The translations under genes were made by a program, and so were the position numbers. A DNA stretch of 64,000 bases, taken from contig JADDOH010000501.1 of the NCBI GenBank assembly GCA_016648135.1, positions 1 through 64,000 of the forward strand, given 5' to 3'. Origin of the DNA: Agrypnia vestita. Lineage: Eukaryota; Arthropoda; Insecta; Trichoptera; Phryganeidae. The notes beneath the pieces were generated by a model that had not been told where the DNA came from, made no database searches, and saw only the letters and a program-made list of their open reading frames with translations. Below are positions 11,735-24,100 of this stretch, in pieces. How positions within the stretch are numbered: position 1 is the stretch's first letter; each line of letters starts with the position of its first letter.

Positions 11735-12934
11735 TAGGGATGGGCGTTGAATGGACGGACTAGTTGAAATCAACCGTTGACGTTGCATCGACGCGTCGAC
11801 AGTTTACGTTTATCGCATGGACTAGTTGAATTCGTAGACGGCGGACGCCGCGGACGGTGGACGATTCGAGATTCAACATGCAAAGCAACGAGCGAGAGCA
11901 AGACAAAACGTCTCCGTTTATTTCTCTCTCATCTCTCGCTGCCGACTTGTAGACGCCATAGACGGCTCGACGGGTAATTTCATTTCAACTCTAAAGTACA
12001 CGATCATAGGGTGCAGATCTGTGTACACGAACTATGACAGAGATTTGAAATTTGAATGCGTGCGTAAAGGAGAGATAGTCTTAATAAGCTATTATCTATT
12101 ATTTTTTACTTGATTTTTTGCGATGTGCACGTGCGACGTTTCGGTGAATTCCCAATTTTACGCTGTATAAAATAAAACAATTCTGTTTAATTATTTTATT
12201 TTTTATTGTACTATTATTAATTAACAGGCCGGCTAAATAATTTTCTAAAATCAATATTTTATTCGAACGATCTCGACTTCTTATATCTACGTGAAAAGGG
12301 ATGGTAAAATTTAATTATTGTGTTATTTCGTTACTTTTCAACTTTAGCATATAAATGATAAACAAACTTGTAGGGAATAAAATTTTCTATACCTAACTAT
12401 GGTCCTTATTCAGCAGTCCAACATTAATTATTATATATGTAATATAATCTTGAATTCAGGTTTAATTAATTTTTATTAAAAATTCCCTATTTTCAACTTT
12501 ATAGATAAAAAATAAATGTATTACCACTTTTTATTGGTTTTTTACATGTTTCGGGAACAATGTTTCTTTTCTCAGATTGAGCCTTAAACTAAAGTTGGCA
12601 AATAATACAGATATATTTATTTATTAATAATTTCACCACAAAGTGAAAGCCTGACTTTGAAAGATGTATTCTTCAATAAATTTCTAGATAACATCTCAAG
12701 TGTAAAGTATTTTTAAATGATGTACCGGCAACGGTTGAGCCGTCGAGCAGCGTCGCGTCGAACCGTAGACAGTTAACCATCGTCCCGATGTTTAGATAGA
12801 ACGTCCGCGACGTCCGCGTAACGAAGTTGACGCGTCAACTAGTTGACGAATTCAACTAGTTGATCGTCTCGTCGATGGACAGACGTAGACGGTCTCGTTT
12901 CGTCGACGGTAAATACGTCGACGACCCATCCCTA
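11735..12934 (+). mobile_element. hAT MITE family M, long form, intact ends
   Basis: It begins TAGGGATGGGCG and ends CGACCCATCCCTA, flanked by an exact 8-bp target duplication GCTGGCGT (11727-11734 and 12935-12942). Short TAGGG-type TIRs and 8-bp duplications are hAT features. Subterminal zones are rich in GTCGACG and CAACTAGTTGA palindromes. There is no transposase. Other copies are 40880-41739, 41971-42132 (partial), 46263-51685, 51812-52723 and 52748-53654. Short frames inside it are not genes. Confidence 0.95.
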
Positions 12935-13140
12935 GCTGGCGTGATGTGCGACCAGTGACATGTCTACATCCCTTCTCCTACCATGCACCGCAATGATTCT
13001 CAAACATCAGTATTTTTATGATTTTTTTTTATAATGATAAAAATATATATCGTATTTTCATTAAAATCTTTTCCTGTAAATAATATAAAAGATGTTTATG
13101 TTTTCATTAAAAAAAGTATAATAATTATTAACATAAAAAC

Positions 13141-13780
13141 TAGTGACGCAACGAATACGAATACGAATATTCGTATTCGCCGAATATCATCACAAATATT
13201 AAAAACAAATTATTTATAAAAGAACGCAACGCAAATTACGGTTTGGCTGTGCACCGTGTATCCGAGCACACCTACGCACTATTATCGGGGATTCCCCGAT
13301 AATAGTGCGTAGTGAATGAATTTGTTGAGTTCTCAAGTTGTCAATTGTTACTTGTTTCACAACATAACATGAGTTCTTTCATCTAGTTTCGTTGGGTTGT
13401 TAATAAGATTAGGTGCTCATTTCATGTAGTTTTTGTTTTATTCTACGTATTGTTCGTTAAATTTTCTTTCCGATGTGTGTAAAAGTGTTAAATCCTATAA
13501 AATAATTTTAAATTAAATGTAATAACATGACCTCTCGTAAGCGTGAAAAAAAGTGATAATTATTTTCGACCGAAATCGAAATTGCTTACGCCTGAGGAGT
13601 TACAAATGTTGTGCTTTTTGAACAAAAATTTGCCGGTGGTAAATTTTAATTATTAAATCTCTTAGTAAAAAAAGAACAGTGGTGTATTATTTAAAATCTG
13701 GTGGAAATATTCGCATTCGTATTTACCGAATAGTAGGCTTGATATTCGTATTCGTGAAAGTAGTATTCGTTGCATCACTA
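13141..13780 (+). mobile_element. hAT-like MITE with TAGTGAYGCAACGAATAC ends
   Basis: The left end TAGTGACGCAACGAATAC and right end GTATTCGTTGCATCACTA are inverted with one mismatch. Several CGAATACGAAT words lie inside each end. Flanking octamers ATAAAAAC and ATAATAAT do not match well, so the target duplication is decayed or the ends are slightly misplaced. A perfect 20-bp-arm hairpin (13272-13312, ACGCACTATTATCGGGG) lies inside. Confidence 0.7.
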
Positions 13781-13785
13781 ATAAT

Positions 13786-14165
13786 AATAAAATAACCTGG
13801 CATATAGGTAAATAACTTCGGTGACTCGTAAAAATATGATATTATTTATATTAAATGAATAAAACAAAATAATCTGTCATATAAGTAAATAACTATGGTG
13901 ACTCGTAAAAATATGATATTATTTATATTGAATGAATAAAATAAAACAATGTCATATAAATAACTTTCGTGACTCGTAAAACTATTATATTATTTATATT
14001 GAATGAATAAAATAAAACAATGTCATATAAATAACTATCGTGACTCATAAAACTATTATACGATTTATATTGAATGAATAAAATAGAACAATTTGTCATA
14101 TAAATAATTATCGTGACTCGTAAAAATATGATATTATGTTTATTGAAAGAATAAAATAAAACATC
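13786..14165 (+). repeat. Minisatellite, about five units of 71-77 bp
   Basis: Each unit contains AATAAAAT or AATAAAAC, GTCATATAA, TAAATAACT, GTGACTCGTAAAA and TTTATATTGAATG. Units 3 and 4 are nearly identical and the outer ones diverge. Confidence 0.9.
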
Positions 14166-14864
14166 TACTCACGTTTCCAGCTAATAAATAATAACGAATA
14201 CAGAAAACAATAAAAGCAAAAAAGCCCACTATTAGCCCTCAATGTTTAACAAGTGCTGACATGAGTTCCCGCAGCCGGAGGATACGCCGAATTTCGAGAA
14301 ACACAGTTGGTATTGTTATCTCGCTCTCACGCATTTGGTCCAAGGTATAATGTATGAGCGTAAGCGATACAAAATGTAATACCCGGTACCTATACACTTC
14401 GGTATAGTATTGAATTCTAATATTTACATTTTTACCGTAAATTCTTAGTTTTCATTTTAAAAAATTTCAAAAATGTATTTTAAAACTTTTAATTTAAGAT
14501 TACACGAAGTATTGGCTTAATTGTTCAATTAATTACCGAGTTATCGGGATAAATATTGATGTGGGGGACCTAATCTTCCCACTTCGCCCAGGCTAGGTTA
14601 ACGCAGAAATTTCTGCAATGTCTTGCCAGATGAGTGCAGAAATTTATCAATTATTATTGATAGATCAATGCAAATGTGTGTGTACTGTTCCTGCAATTTT
14701 TAATTTTTTTTAATACATGTCACAAAAATATTTTTACTATTTAAAAAAAAAACTTTTTCTCCTAGTGTCGTGTGTCTTGTCCCCCCAAAGTTCACTTGAG
14801 AGTACAACTCCTTATCTTTAGTGACTCGAAACAGTTCTTCAATCGTCCTTATCCCTGTTCCATC
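14166..14864. other. No gene recognised
   Basis: AT-rich sequence without visible exon structure. The LINE remnant may extend slightly into the right end. Confidence 0.4.
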
Positions 14865-15092
14865 TCATATATTAAGGAACCATGAGATCTGCTTCCTGCC
14901 GACACCTTGTTTACCGTTGATCTTGTCCTTAATGTTCAATTGCAAAAGGTAGCACATAAACACATGATCTAAGTATGACACCTTTCGAACTTTGATATTT
15001 TTCAACAACTCTCTCAGTTCTGGCTCTCTGGAGTTGGAGTCTGCGTTGCTGACCATATCTGTCCTCGAAATGCGCAACATTCTATGCTGCAA
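14865..15092 (-). pseudogene. LINE ORF2 C-terminal fragment (RTE/R4-like)
   Basis: The minus-strand frame reads LRISRTDMVSNAD, then ELLKNIKVRKVSYLDHVF and LQLNIKDKINGKQGVGRKQI. This follows the conserved tail after the reverse transcriptase in RTE-like LINEs, where RKVxYLGH and GKxGxGRKQxSW are typical. It is truncated at both ends. Confidence 0.7.
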
Positions 15093-16938
15093 TCACGGTT
15101 TATACTAAAAATAGCTTATGTATGCTGTGAAAATAACACTTAACTTGGCGGTCCCCTGGAATGACATTCAATGTTCCAACTTTGCAACATCCTTCTAATT
15201 GCCACATTGAGGATAGTAAATTGTACATTTATATTTAAGAAAAATTCTTACATATTTAAAAGAAATCTTGTAATAATAACCAAATAGCAATTACAACTTC
15301 ACCATTTTATTGAAATAATTAATTTACAGTTTGTAAACAACTTTGTACAACATTTTTCAACACCAAAGGTAAGCGTTGTCTAAATGCAATTTGCAAATTA
15401 ATAACTATGTCTGCCAATCTCACAAATAATCCCCCTCGATGAATAAAATGGCTATATTCTTAAGGAATATTATTACAAACAATAAATATATGCCTTTGAA
15501 AAATAAAACATTCATTTTGCCTAACTAAAAGCTATAGATATTAATTGCTCATGCTGTATATATATTATCAACACATCAATAATTATATTCAATCATTATT
15601 TTCCTATCAAATAACACATTTCAAGATATTAAAAAATGATTATAAGAAGAGCTCATAGTGCTATAAGAAAATTTATTATTATATTTGAAAGGTTCATTAA
15701 ATTCTCTAAGTTCTTGGATAAAATATTAATCTTCCAGGTATTGCGACCAAGGCAAAATATAATGAAAAAATATTTTATTCTAAATTACATCATTTTTAAA
15801 AGGGGAAAAAACATCTACCATCTTTAAATAAATATGAAATTCTTTATGGTAAAGAATGGAAGTTCTTACAATTTTCGGCTACATTATCAACGTCAACGTG
15901 ACAGCCTAGAAAATGCTTATTTTAAAATACTTTGGGTCGAAGAAGATTTGAAAGAGGGTCACAATAGTGGATAAAAGCATTGTATCTGATAGGACCGAGA
16001 CTTGCAGAGGTGCATTACGTACTGTGTCTTAGTCAGCATTATTGTGATGAATTACTAATGAAAAACAAAATTACAAATATTTCGTTTGATGTTAAACTTA
16101 TACATATTTACTAAGTTAAACAAAATAATATGGAATATTTGAATTAAAATCATCTGACAGGAAAGAGTTATTTTTATATATTAAAAAATTAAGCATTTAA
16201 GATGGTTTTATATAATATAATATTATTTCTTTTTCAGATGTGAGCGATATAACAATATAAATAGAAAGTATTAATAAGTAATTGGTATTTTGTCACATTT
16301 TTGGCACCAGTTATATTATTCAATACAAAATATATAATAATTATAAAAAAATTCAACATTATATAAATCTTGAGGATATTCGTGATATTTATATAATATA
16401 AATAAAATATACATGACATTTTTAAAATACTGATTATTTTATCCTTGATTCAGCATTGAAGATGTCAAATTGAATAGATTGCTACAATAAATATGTTAGG
16501 CCCTTTAGAGAAGATGAATTTGCTGGTCGCCAAGCATAATTACAGTTCTTAAAGTATCAGAAATCCATGCGAAGTCTTAATAATGTATAATATAATGCAA
16601 AATACTGGAATGATTTCATTATACAATAGGATAGTATCGGTGCACACATACATGCATATATTCAAAGTTATAGTTTTTATATAATATTTTTATAATATCT
16701 CTTAGCTGCAAAGTATACTTAGTACGCATCTAAAACATTAACATTTTCATATATGTATATATATAAATAATTTAATAAATAACTTTCAATATGATTGAAT
16801 ATTTGCATTTTACAGTAATAATATAAAGGAAGTATTTGCGGTTAAATGCGAACAACTACATTGTTCTGTGTCGTCGTGTTGTGGTAAGTCGGCATCGTTT
16901 GACCTAATGCTAAAATATCCAATTTACGTGAGTTCATT
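15093..16938. other. AT-rich region, downstream flank of the DH44 gene
   Basis: It lies 3' of the minus-strand DH44 stop codon and would include its 3' UTR. No clear minus-strand AATAAA close to the stop was found. No exon or shared repeat was noticed. Confidence 0.4.
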
Positions 16939-17244
16939 TTATAGGTTATTCGTTCCACTCGCGAAGTATTCGTTGACTGCCGCCTGGCGTTCTCCGTCCA
17001 TGTCCATCTTGGGCAGGGTCCTGCGCTTCTGCATGGGGCTGTAGTCGTAGCTGCGTTCCGAGGCCTCCATGTTGCGCTTGCCCACGTTCTTCAGGAATAC
17101 TCGGTTCTTCTCGGCCTGGATCTCGTTCTCGCGCATCTGCTTGCGGGCTATCTCCAGGAGCAGCCGTTGCCTCAGCACGTCCATTGGGTTCACGATCGAC
17201 AGGGACGGCTGCTTGCGCTTGGACCTCAGGGGATCGTCGGAGTC
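16939..17244 (-). CDS. DH44: Terminal exon of CRF-like diuretic hormone (DH44) precursor
   Basis: DH44 is the insect corticotropin-releasing-factor-like peptide that raises cAMP in Malpighian tubules and drives urine secretion. The exon follows a TTTTGCAG acceptor (17245-17246 is the AG) and reads [10 protein letters not shown], a dibasic cleavage site. A 44-residue peptide follows, starting [20 protein letters not shown] and ending [14 protein letters not shown] then supplies the amidation glycine and second cleavage site. The [20 protein letters not shown] core is the strongest family match. A C-terminal spacer of about 45 residues follows to the stop. The signal peptide and N-terminal spacer must lie in exons at higher coordinates and were not found. 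The plus-strand frame over the same bases is a shadow. Confidence 0.95.
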   Translation of the reverse strand, partial: DSDDPLRSKRKQPSLSIVNPMDVLRQRLLLEIARKQMRENEIQAEKNRVFLKNVGKRNMEASERSYDYSPMQKRRTLPKMDMDGERQAAVNEYFASGTNNL

Positions 17245-17289
17245 CTGCAAAACAATTTCACATTACTGATGTGTCAATATCTTTGTATG

Positions 17290-17852
17290 GGGAAAATTGA
17301 GCGTCAAGGAGTTAGGCTTATTGAAAACCTCATTATTATTTTTTGATGTGTAACGTCTTTCCTCTCGCTTTCCTGCAATCTGTGGCAGTGATTTCGTGAA
17401 AAAGGACGGACATGCGTAACAGGAAATCGCGCGGAGCACGCGCGATGGACAAAAAATCATCGTTTATAAACAAATCAATGTCTTAAAAACCTGGAATATG
17501 CGGAAAGGCTGAGAGTATTGAAACTGCCCACTCTTCAGGAGCGACGAGCAAGAGGTGACCTCATCGAGACATTCAAGATTCTATCGGGCTACTACAATAT
17601 TCCTAATATGACAGATATGTTTGCATTTAACACTAATGTGGGCCTTCGAGGACATCATCTGAAGTTGAACAAGTCTCGGTTCTCGTGTAACCCAAGAAAG
17701 CATGCATTAAGCAATAGAGTGGTCAATATGTGGAACAGTTTGCCCGAGGATGTTGTGTCTGCAGCCAGTGTCAACCAATTTAAGAATAGGCTGGATATTC
17801 AAATGAGAGACAGTGATATGGGCCTATCAGCTTAAGCTGCCTGCCCATTATC

Positions 17853-17883
<31 letters not shown>

Positions 17884-18450
17884 TCCAGCAACTGCCATCA
17901 CAGCGAAGACGCACACTTCCACAATTCAATGCTTCTGATTTTGTATATATGTTGCGCGTCTGGTGTCAAGCATGTGGATATTGTAACTTTGATATATTTT
18001 GGCTTATATCATCGGAACTATGCAATGAATACTCTTTTTTTTACATTAATGTAAACAATAACTACCCTTAATGATTTACATTCTCGAATTTTATGTAATT
18101 TATGAGATTATTTTAAATATTTATTTAAAGTTTTCATGCAATATGTATAGCGGAACACTACCGCCATCTATGAAAATAAAATAAAAAATATAATTGACCA
18201 AATACATTTCTAAATAAATATATATTTGTAGATATACGGTACCTACCTAGCCCAGCAAAATTCAAGAACAAATAAATGCACATACATTTCCTTTACTTGT
18301 ATTTACTAATTCATAAATATATAGGTATTAGCTTTTGTAAATTTTGATGTTAATTTCTGTTGCAGCTCAATTGATATTTTAAATTATGAGATGTCAAATG
18401 TTACACATCATACGTGACTACTGTAAGGCTCGCTCGTTTTTTTAGTATGG
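17290..18450 (-). repeat. Dispersed repeat G, copy 1, split by a LINE
   Basis: Minus-strand reading matches 62330-63015 on the plus strand. Shared words, given on this plus strand, include CGCTTTCCTGCAATCTGTGG, CAGTGATTTCGTGAAAA, ATGTCCAGCAACTGCCATCA, ACACTACCGCCATCTATGAA and AAATGCACATACATTT. The copy at 62 kb is uninterrupted, while this one carries the CR1-like insert at 17478-17880. No terminal repeats were confirmed, so the class is unknown. Confidence 0.85.
17478..17880 (+). mobile_element. 5'-truncated CR1-like LINE fragment inserted in repeat G
   Basis: The frame 17518-17835 reads LPTLQERRARGDLIETFKIL, GLRGHHLKLNKSRF and NRVVNMWNSLPEDVVSAASV. This is the conserved end of CR1-related reverse-transcriptase proteins (RRxRGDLIETYKI, LRGHxxKL, NRVVxxWNSLPxxVVxA). 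It ends in a (TAA)n tail at 17851-17881. The repeat G sequence CAATGTC/CAGC is split, with AATGTC on the left and ATGTC on the right, so a duplication of about 5-6 bp marks the insertion. Confidence 0.85.
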
Positions 18451-18542
18451 GAAGTCTAATGTATTTTTATAATACAAAATTTTTAATAAAATAGTTTTCC
18501 TGAAACTGAAAAGAAATTTTTAATAAAACAACAATTTCAGAC

Positions 18543-18772
18543 AGTAGCTTGTTGGTGATGCTCGCCTAGTTATCTGGCGGTCGGTGGTTCGAGTCACATT
18601 CCGGGAAACCAGTAATTAATCATATTTACACAGCACAAGAGTTTAGCATAGTTTGAAACCGGTGAGAATATTGATTTGTAAGCAAATATTGATTCATATG
18701 AGAATATTGATTTGTAAGCGTAAGATTGAAAAGCGACATGTTTTCCGTGCTTGCATCTCTATTTTTTTTTAA
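18543..18772 (+). mobile_element. tRNA-derived SINE, third copy
   Basis: It starts GTAGCTTGTTGGTGATG and has CTCGCCTAGTTATC and the B box GGTTCGAGTC at 18586-18595. The head is shortened relative to 8771-8976. Inside the body, GAATATTGATTTGTAAGC is duplicated. It ends TTGCATCTCTATTTTTTT. Confidence 0.75.
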
Positions 18773-19494
18773 AAGGGTTACAGGATATTTGAATAAATAA
18801 AACACTTAATTGTAATTGATTTATACTAATTTCATTTGTTCTTGATATATTTTCTCCACCAGTCTGAAAAGGTGAGTTTGCAAAAAGAAAAAATGAAATT
18901 CGTTGAGAAATACATAGAGCACGCTAGTTTAAAATTGATAATTTTTGAATGATTGCTGTTGTCCACCTGTACACATTTTCGGGTTTTCAGACGCTTCGCG
19001 AATCAATTAGTTTATTTCAGACCCTTCTAGTTATTTCCAATTTATTGTAAATTGTCCAGAGTGCTGTAAAATACTCAATTATATGTAATTCTATCAGTTT
19101 CTACAGTCTCGTGGTAATGTTATTAAAATATTCAGTAAAGTATTAATAATACAATATAAACAAATTACTTAGGTAAAGATATAGATTTTAGTTCCCGTTT
19201 ATAGATCGTCTAGTCTCTAGAAGTAATATCCTTTTTAAACTTTTTCAGATGTTCAAAGATACTTGCTAAGAAATGTTATAAAATACAAAATACTTTAAAT
19301 CCCGTGGTTCGCACAGGATCAAAAATCGAAGATTAAAAATATTTTTTTTGCTTAATTTTGAAATATGATATAATATTAAGTATTTAAAAATAAATGTCTT
19401 GAATCGTGAATAGGGTCCAGGCCGTAAAGGCAAAATAGCTTAAGAATATTTGTAAATATGTGTATATAACTATTATTTTGCTAATTATGTATAT
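18773..19494. other. No gene recognised
   Basis: AT-rich DNA between the SINE and the LINE target duplication at 19495-19507. Nothing supportable. Confidence 0.4.
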
Positions 19495-19674
19495 AACTGT
19501 CAAGGAGAGGTATTGTTGCAAGTTTGCAAAGTGACAGTTGTGTTTGTGCTTGCTCTCTTGGATAATTACTTATTTTGGATAAAACAGATATTTATAACCT
19601 TTTTTTCCCTTTGTATTTAGTTTATATTTTGTTGTATTGTAGCATATTAACGAATTTCCGTTTCTACATCCTTA

Positions 19675-21165
19675 ATGGAGGACTTAAGGACTCCGGATCC
19701 TCCGGATCCCCCTGATCCTCATCCTTCACCATCTACCATGGGAGGAATGTCGCGTTTTCCTTTGGAGGACTCGGATTCCTCGGAGGATTCCTCTTTTTCA
19801 GCTTTTAAAAAAAGGAAAATTGAAAAAAGATCTTCAAAAATAAGACCCAAGCCCTCTACCATCGTTGCGTCTCCTCCTATCTCCCCTACGCCTTCAATAA
19901 TCCCAGCTTTAGAGCCTTCTTCTGCTCCTCAGGGTCCTCTTCCTCATCCTCAACTGTTGTACTCTGATTCAGCAGTATCCCCTTTTCTGGTCTATGTTCA
20001 GAGAACAGAACGAGGTACAATCCACCCAATCGATTTTGGTAAACATATTTTGCAACAAAAAACAAAAGGCATTCGCCCAGATGGTATTAAGGCAGAAGGT
20101 AGATATAAAATCTCTGTCGAATTTGAATCAGGAGCTTTGGCAAACAATTTCGTATCAAGTTTTAGCAACTCACAAAATAATAAATTTAAAGCTTACGTTC
20201 CATCCTTTAATGTTACCCGCCTGGGTCTCGTACGTGGCATACCCGTTGATCTTTCAGAGGAAGAAATAATTTCGTATATCTCTACTTCACAAAATATTGG
20301 TAAAGTTGTAAAGGCTAGACGCCTAAACTATAAAGATACTTCCTCTGGTACTGTCACATGGAAACCATCACAAACAGTGGTCCTCACTTTTGAAGGCCAA
20401 ACCCTTCCTTCTCACGTATATCTCTTGTACAATTCTCTGCCGGTAGAACTGTACACTTTCCCAACCATTCAGTGTTATAATTGTCTCCGCTATGGACACT
20501 CTAAGGTGACATGTAGATCCTCTCCTCGATGCTTCAAGTGCGGTGAAAATCATCTTACCAATCAATGCCCAAATCCTCCCGATGTCCCCACCTGCGTGAA
20601 CTGTTCAGGTAATCATACGGCGACTAGTTTTTCATGTCCAGAATTAACCAGACAAAAAAACATAAAACAATATATGGCCGCCAATAATGCATCATATTTT
20701 CAAGCATCCAAAATTTTCTCGATTTCCAAAAAATCATTTGCCAATGTCTCATCTCAACCTCCCGTTACTCAAACTCCCCAGAGTTGCCTCTTTACACCTA
20801 ATCTTCCTGCTACCTCTTTCCGTAAAACCGTATACCATAATCCTAAATCAAAAGTTCCTAGCTCTCCGGGATATGACAGACAAGGACATAATGATCAACT
20901 GTTCTCTTATAGTTCTAACCCATCCAATGTCATTACTTCTAATATTAGCCAACCATCAAAAACTCCTACTCTTCCACCATCTACTCCCCTGTCAAATGCC
21001 ATTAGCGATGAAAATTCTTCTTTTATTCAGACTTTACTTATGATACTCATTAATTTAATTTCTAATAGCAATTCTTTACCGTCCAACGCTGCTTCTATAA
21101 TTTCATCTCTTAACTCCCTTCATAATGGCCTCCGATGTTCAAATCCTTCAGTGGAACAGCCGTAG
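19675..21165 (+). CDS. LINE ORF1, nucleic-acid-binding Gag-like protein
   Basis: This 496-residue protein is predicted to coat the LINE RNA in the retrotransposition particle. It has a proline- and serine-rich N-terminus with a basic patch KKRKIEKRSSK (about 45-55). A central folded region follows, likely RRM-like (VTRLGLVRGIPVDLSEEEI, about 180-200). Three CCHC zinc knuckles come next: CYNCLRYGHSKVTC from residue 267, CFKCGENHLTNQC about 287-299 and CVNCSGNHTATSFSC about 309-323. A Ser/Pro-rich tail ends it. The ATG at 19675 is the first in frame and follows a leader of about 170 bases. Its end overlaps ORF2 by 41 bases in a different frame. Confidence 0.9.
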   Translation: MEDLRTPDPPDPPDPHPSPSTMGGMSRFPLEDSDSSEDSSFSAFKKRKIEKRSSKIRPKPSTIVASPPISPTPSIIPALEPSSAPQGPLPHPQLLYSDSAVSPFLVYVQRTERGTIHPIDFGKHILQQKTKGIRPDGIKAEGRYKISVEFESGALANNFVSSFSNSQNNKFKAYVPSFNVTRLGLVRGIPVDLSEEEIISYISTSQNIGKVVKARRLNYKDTSSGTVTWKPSQTVVLTFEGQTLPSHVYLLYNSLPVELYTFPTIQCYNCLRYGHSKVTCRSSPRCFKCGENHLTNQCPNPPDVPTCVNCSGNHTATSFSCPELTRQKNIKQYMAANNASYFQASKIFSISKKSFANVSSQPPVTQTPQSCLFTPNLPATSFRKTVYHNPKSKVPSSPGYDRQGHNDQLFSYSSNPSNVITSNISQPSKTPTLPPSTPLSNAISDENSSFIQTLLMILINLISNSNSLPSNAASIISSLNSLHNGLRCSNPSVEQP

Positions 21166-24100
21166 TGCTGTTTGTAATAAACATGAAATAGTTTCTCTAC
21201 TAAAAACTTACAATATAGATATAGCAGCAATATCAGAGACCTGGTTTAAGCAGAACTATCTGTTTAAGATCCCAGGATTCTCCTGTCTCAGGGATGACCG
21301 TCCAGACGGCAAGGGCGGAGTAGCCCTACTTATAAAAAATTCCTTTTCCTTTTCTCAAATCCCTCTTCCGTCCTTTCCCTCATTCCAAATAGTAGGTGCT
21401 AAAGTCAATGATGTGGGATATGTTTCAGTATACTGCCCCCCCAATGGCACATTCGACATTGATGCTTGGAACTCAGTTATCTCTCTTCTTCCTTCTTCTT
21501 TTTTTATTCTTGGAGATCTCAATGCTCACTCTCAGTCATGGGGCAGTGCGTTTTGTGATCGATCTGGAACTAATATTATTTCATTCATTGACGATAATAA
21601 CCTAATTATCCTCAATGATGGCTCTCCCACTAGGTTCAGTCCCCCGTCTCAACGAGCCAGTGCGGTGGATCTGTCTATCTGTTCCAATTCCTTAGCAGCG
21701 TCAACCAGTTGGTCAATACTAGGAGATCCACACTCTAGTGACCATTTCCCTATAATCCTCTCATTTGTCTCAAAATCACCCAAATCTCCTGTAAAAAGAG
21801 TTCCTAAATTTAATTTTAAAAAAGCAAATTGGAACCACTTCCGCGAACTCCTTGAATCCTCTACCGCTCCCCTCCCTTTGCATATTACCTCTGAGGAAAT
21901 TCAATCAACATTTTCTCAATTAATTTCAATTATCCAACATGCAGCAGACAAAAGCATCCCAAAATCAAACCCTAACCCAAAATTCCCCGCCTCTCCCCCC
22001 TGGTGGGATGAAGAATGTACCCAGGCCGTAAGAAGGCGTAAAACTGCTATGTCTACCTACAAAAAAGATATGAGTATGGCTAATTACTTAGTTGTCAAAA
22101 AAACTCAGGCTCAAACCAAAAAATTTTTAAGAAAGAAAAAAAGAAAGGGTTGGCAACAGTTTTGTACTTCTATATCCCCCACTACTCCTATTTCTACTGT
22201 ATGGACAATGATCCGTAAGTATCGCTCATCTTTTATTCCTTCCGTTAAACGGTCTTCCAACAATCTATGGCTAGGAGTGTTTGCTGACAATCTGGCACCT
22301 CCACATGTGCCTCATATCAGTGAATCTCCATCTTTAACTCATTTTTCAAGTCCCACGTCTTGGTTGGATGCTCCTTTTGCTATTCAAGAATTAACCTATC
22401 CTCTTCAAAACCTTAAAAATTCCTCGCCCGGGCTGGATAAAATATCCTATATCATGATTCAACATTTTCCCACCTCCACTTTAAATTATTACTTATTTGT
22501 CATTAATAAAATATTTGAAACTGGACAAATTCCTGAGGAATGGAAAGCCCAATTGGTTCTCCCAATCCTAAAACCAAATAAAGACCCAGATTTTGGATGC
22601 TCTTACCGCCCAATAGCCCTATCTTCTTGCATGCTGAAGGTGGTTGAACATATGATTAAAAACCGTATTGATTGGTATGCAGAACATAATGAACTCCTTT
22701 CGTCCTCTCAATTTGGTTTTCGCAAAAAGAAATCTGTTTTTGACAACCTGAGTATTCTTACCTCAGATATTAGAATATCTCTTTCTCTCGGTAAGTGTAC
22801 TGCAGCAGCCTTTATTGACATTCGTGGTGCGTATGACAATGTGAGCCCTATCTTATTAAAATATAAGCTTATAAAACTGGGTCTTCCATTAAAATTAGTA
22901 CAACTAGTCTTTAATATTTTATGTGAAAGGACGATCTTAATAGATGGTCCGTCTCATAAATTAATCAGAAATCTTTGGAAGGGACTCCCGCAAGGTTCGG
23001 TCCTCAGCCCCCTTCTGTATAGTTTATTTACTGCTGACCTTGAAGAGTCCATTCGAGAGATATGCTCCATACTCCAATACGCGGATGACATAGCAATTTA
23101 CTGCTCTGATAAGGATATACATGTTGCTTTAAAGAAGCTTGCTAGAGCTCTCTCGGGGCTCAACTCCTGGCTTATCTCCAATGGACTCGAAATGGCCCCC
23201 TCAAAAAGTCAGGCCATAGTTTTCTCAAGAAAACATCGTATTTCCCAGACGTGTGTCACATTTGATGGCTTCAGTATCCCACTCGCCAATGAAATAAAAT
23301 TTTTAGGCATTATCTTCAATAGAAAATTAAATTGGGCCTCCCAAGTAAACTCCATGGTCTCTAAGTGCGAAACGAAATTGAACCTCCTCCGTGCGACATC
23401 AGGTGTATGGTGGGGATCTCATCCTTTAACTCTGAAACTCATGTATAATGCCTTTATCCGGAACCATATAGATTATGCTAGTTTTTTGCTTGATCCTCTT
23501 CCGAAATATTTAGGAATAAAACTAGACAAAATTCAGTCAAAATGCTTGAGGTTGATTATTGGAGCCATGAGATCATCTCCGATTAATGCATTGCAGGTGG
23601 AAACATTGGAGCCCCCTCTCGCAATCAGAAGGCAATATTTAGCTGACAATTTTACTATAAAGTGTTTCAGGGTCCCCAACCACCCTATTCTTGCTATTTC
23701 TCAATCCCTCCTTGATCTCACAAAGTCAAGTGCATATTGGAAAGGCAAAACTCCTCCTCTTTTGACTCGGAGCTTCTCCAGATTGGGGAGTTTCATCCCT
23801 CGAGTTCAATCAAACCCTGTTCTCCCTATCTACAAATTTCCTTTTTCTAATCACATTTTTTCCCCTAAAGTCATTTCCTTGGGAATTGACAAATTCACTC
23901 CTAACCCTAAGAGAATATTTTCTGAAATAATAAATAAAGAATGGTATGGCTGGACTCAAATTTTCACTGACGGATCCAAACTCCAGGCAACCGGCTGTAC
24001 GGGTGCTGCGTTTTATTGTCCAAATGATGGTATCCAAGGTATATTTCAACTCCCTAAAGAGACATCCATTTTTACTGCTGAGTGCTTGGCAATCCGAGAA

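Noticed and set aside
11777..11977. Frame MTLHRRVDSLRLSHGLVEFVDGG and its repeats at 46305
   Set aside because: It lies within the MITE M terminus and recurs only because the element recurs.
13786..14165. CRISPR-like array
   Set aside because: Units are 71-77 bp, AT-rich and contiguous without unique spacers; the genome is eukaryotic. It is a minisatellite.
23810..24049. Minus-strand frame inside LINE ORF2
   Set aside because: Shadow of the RNase H region of the plus-strand ORF.
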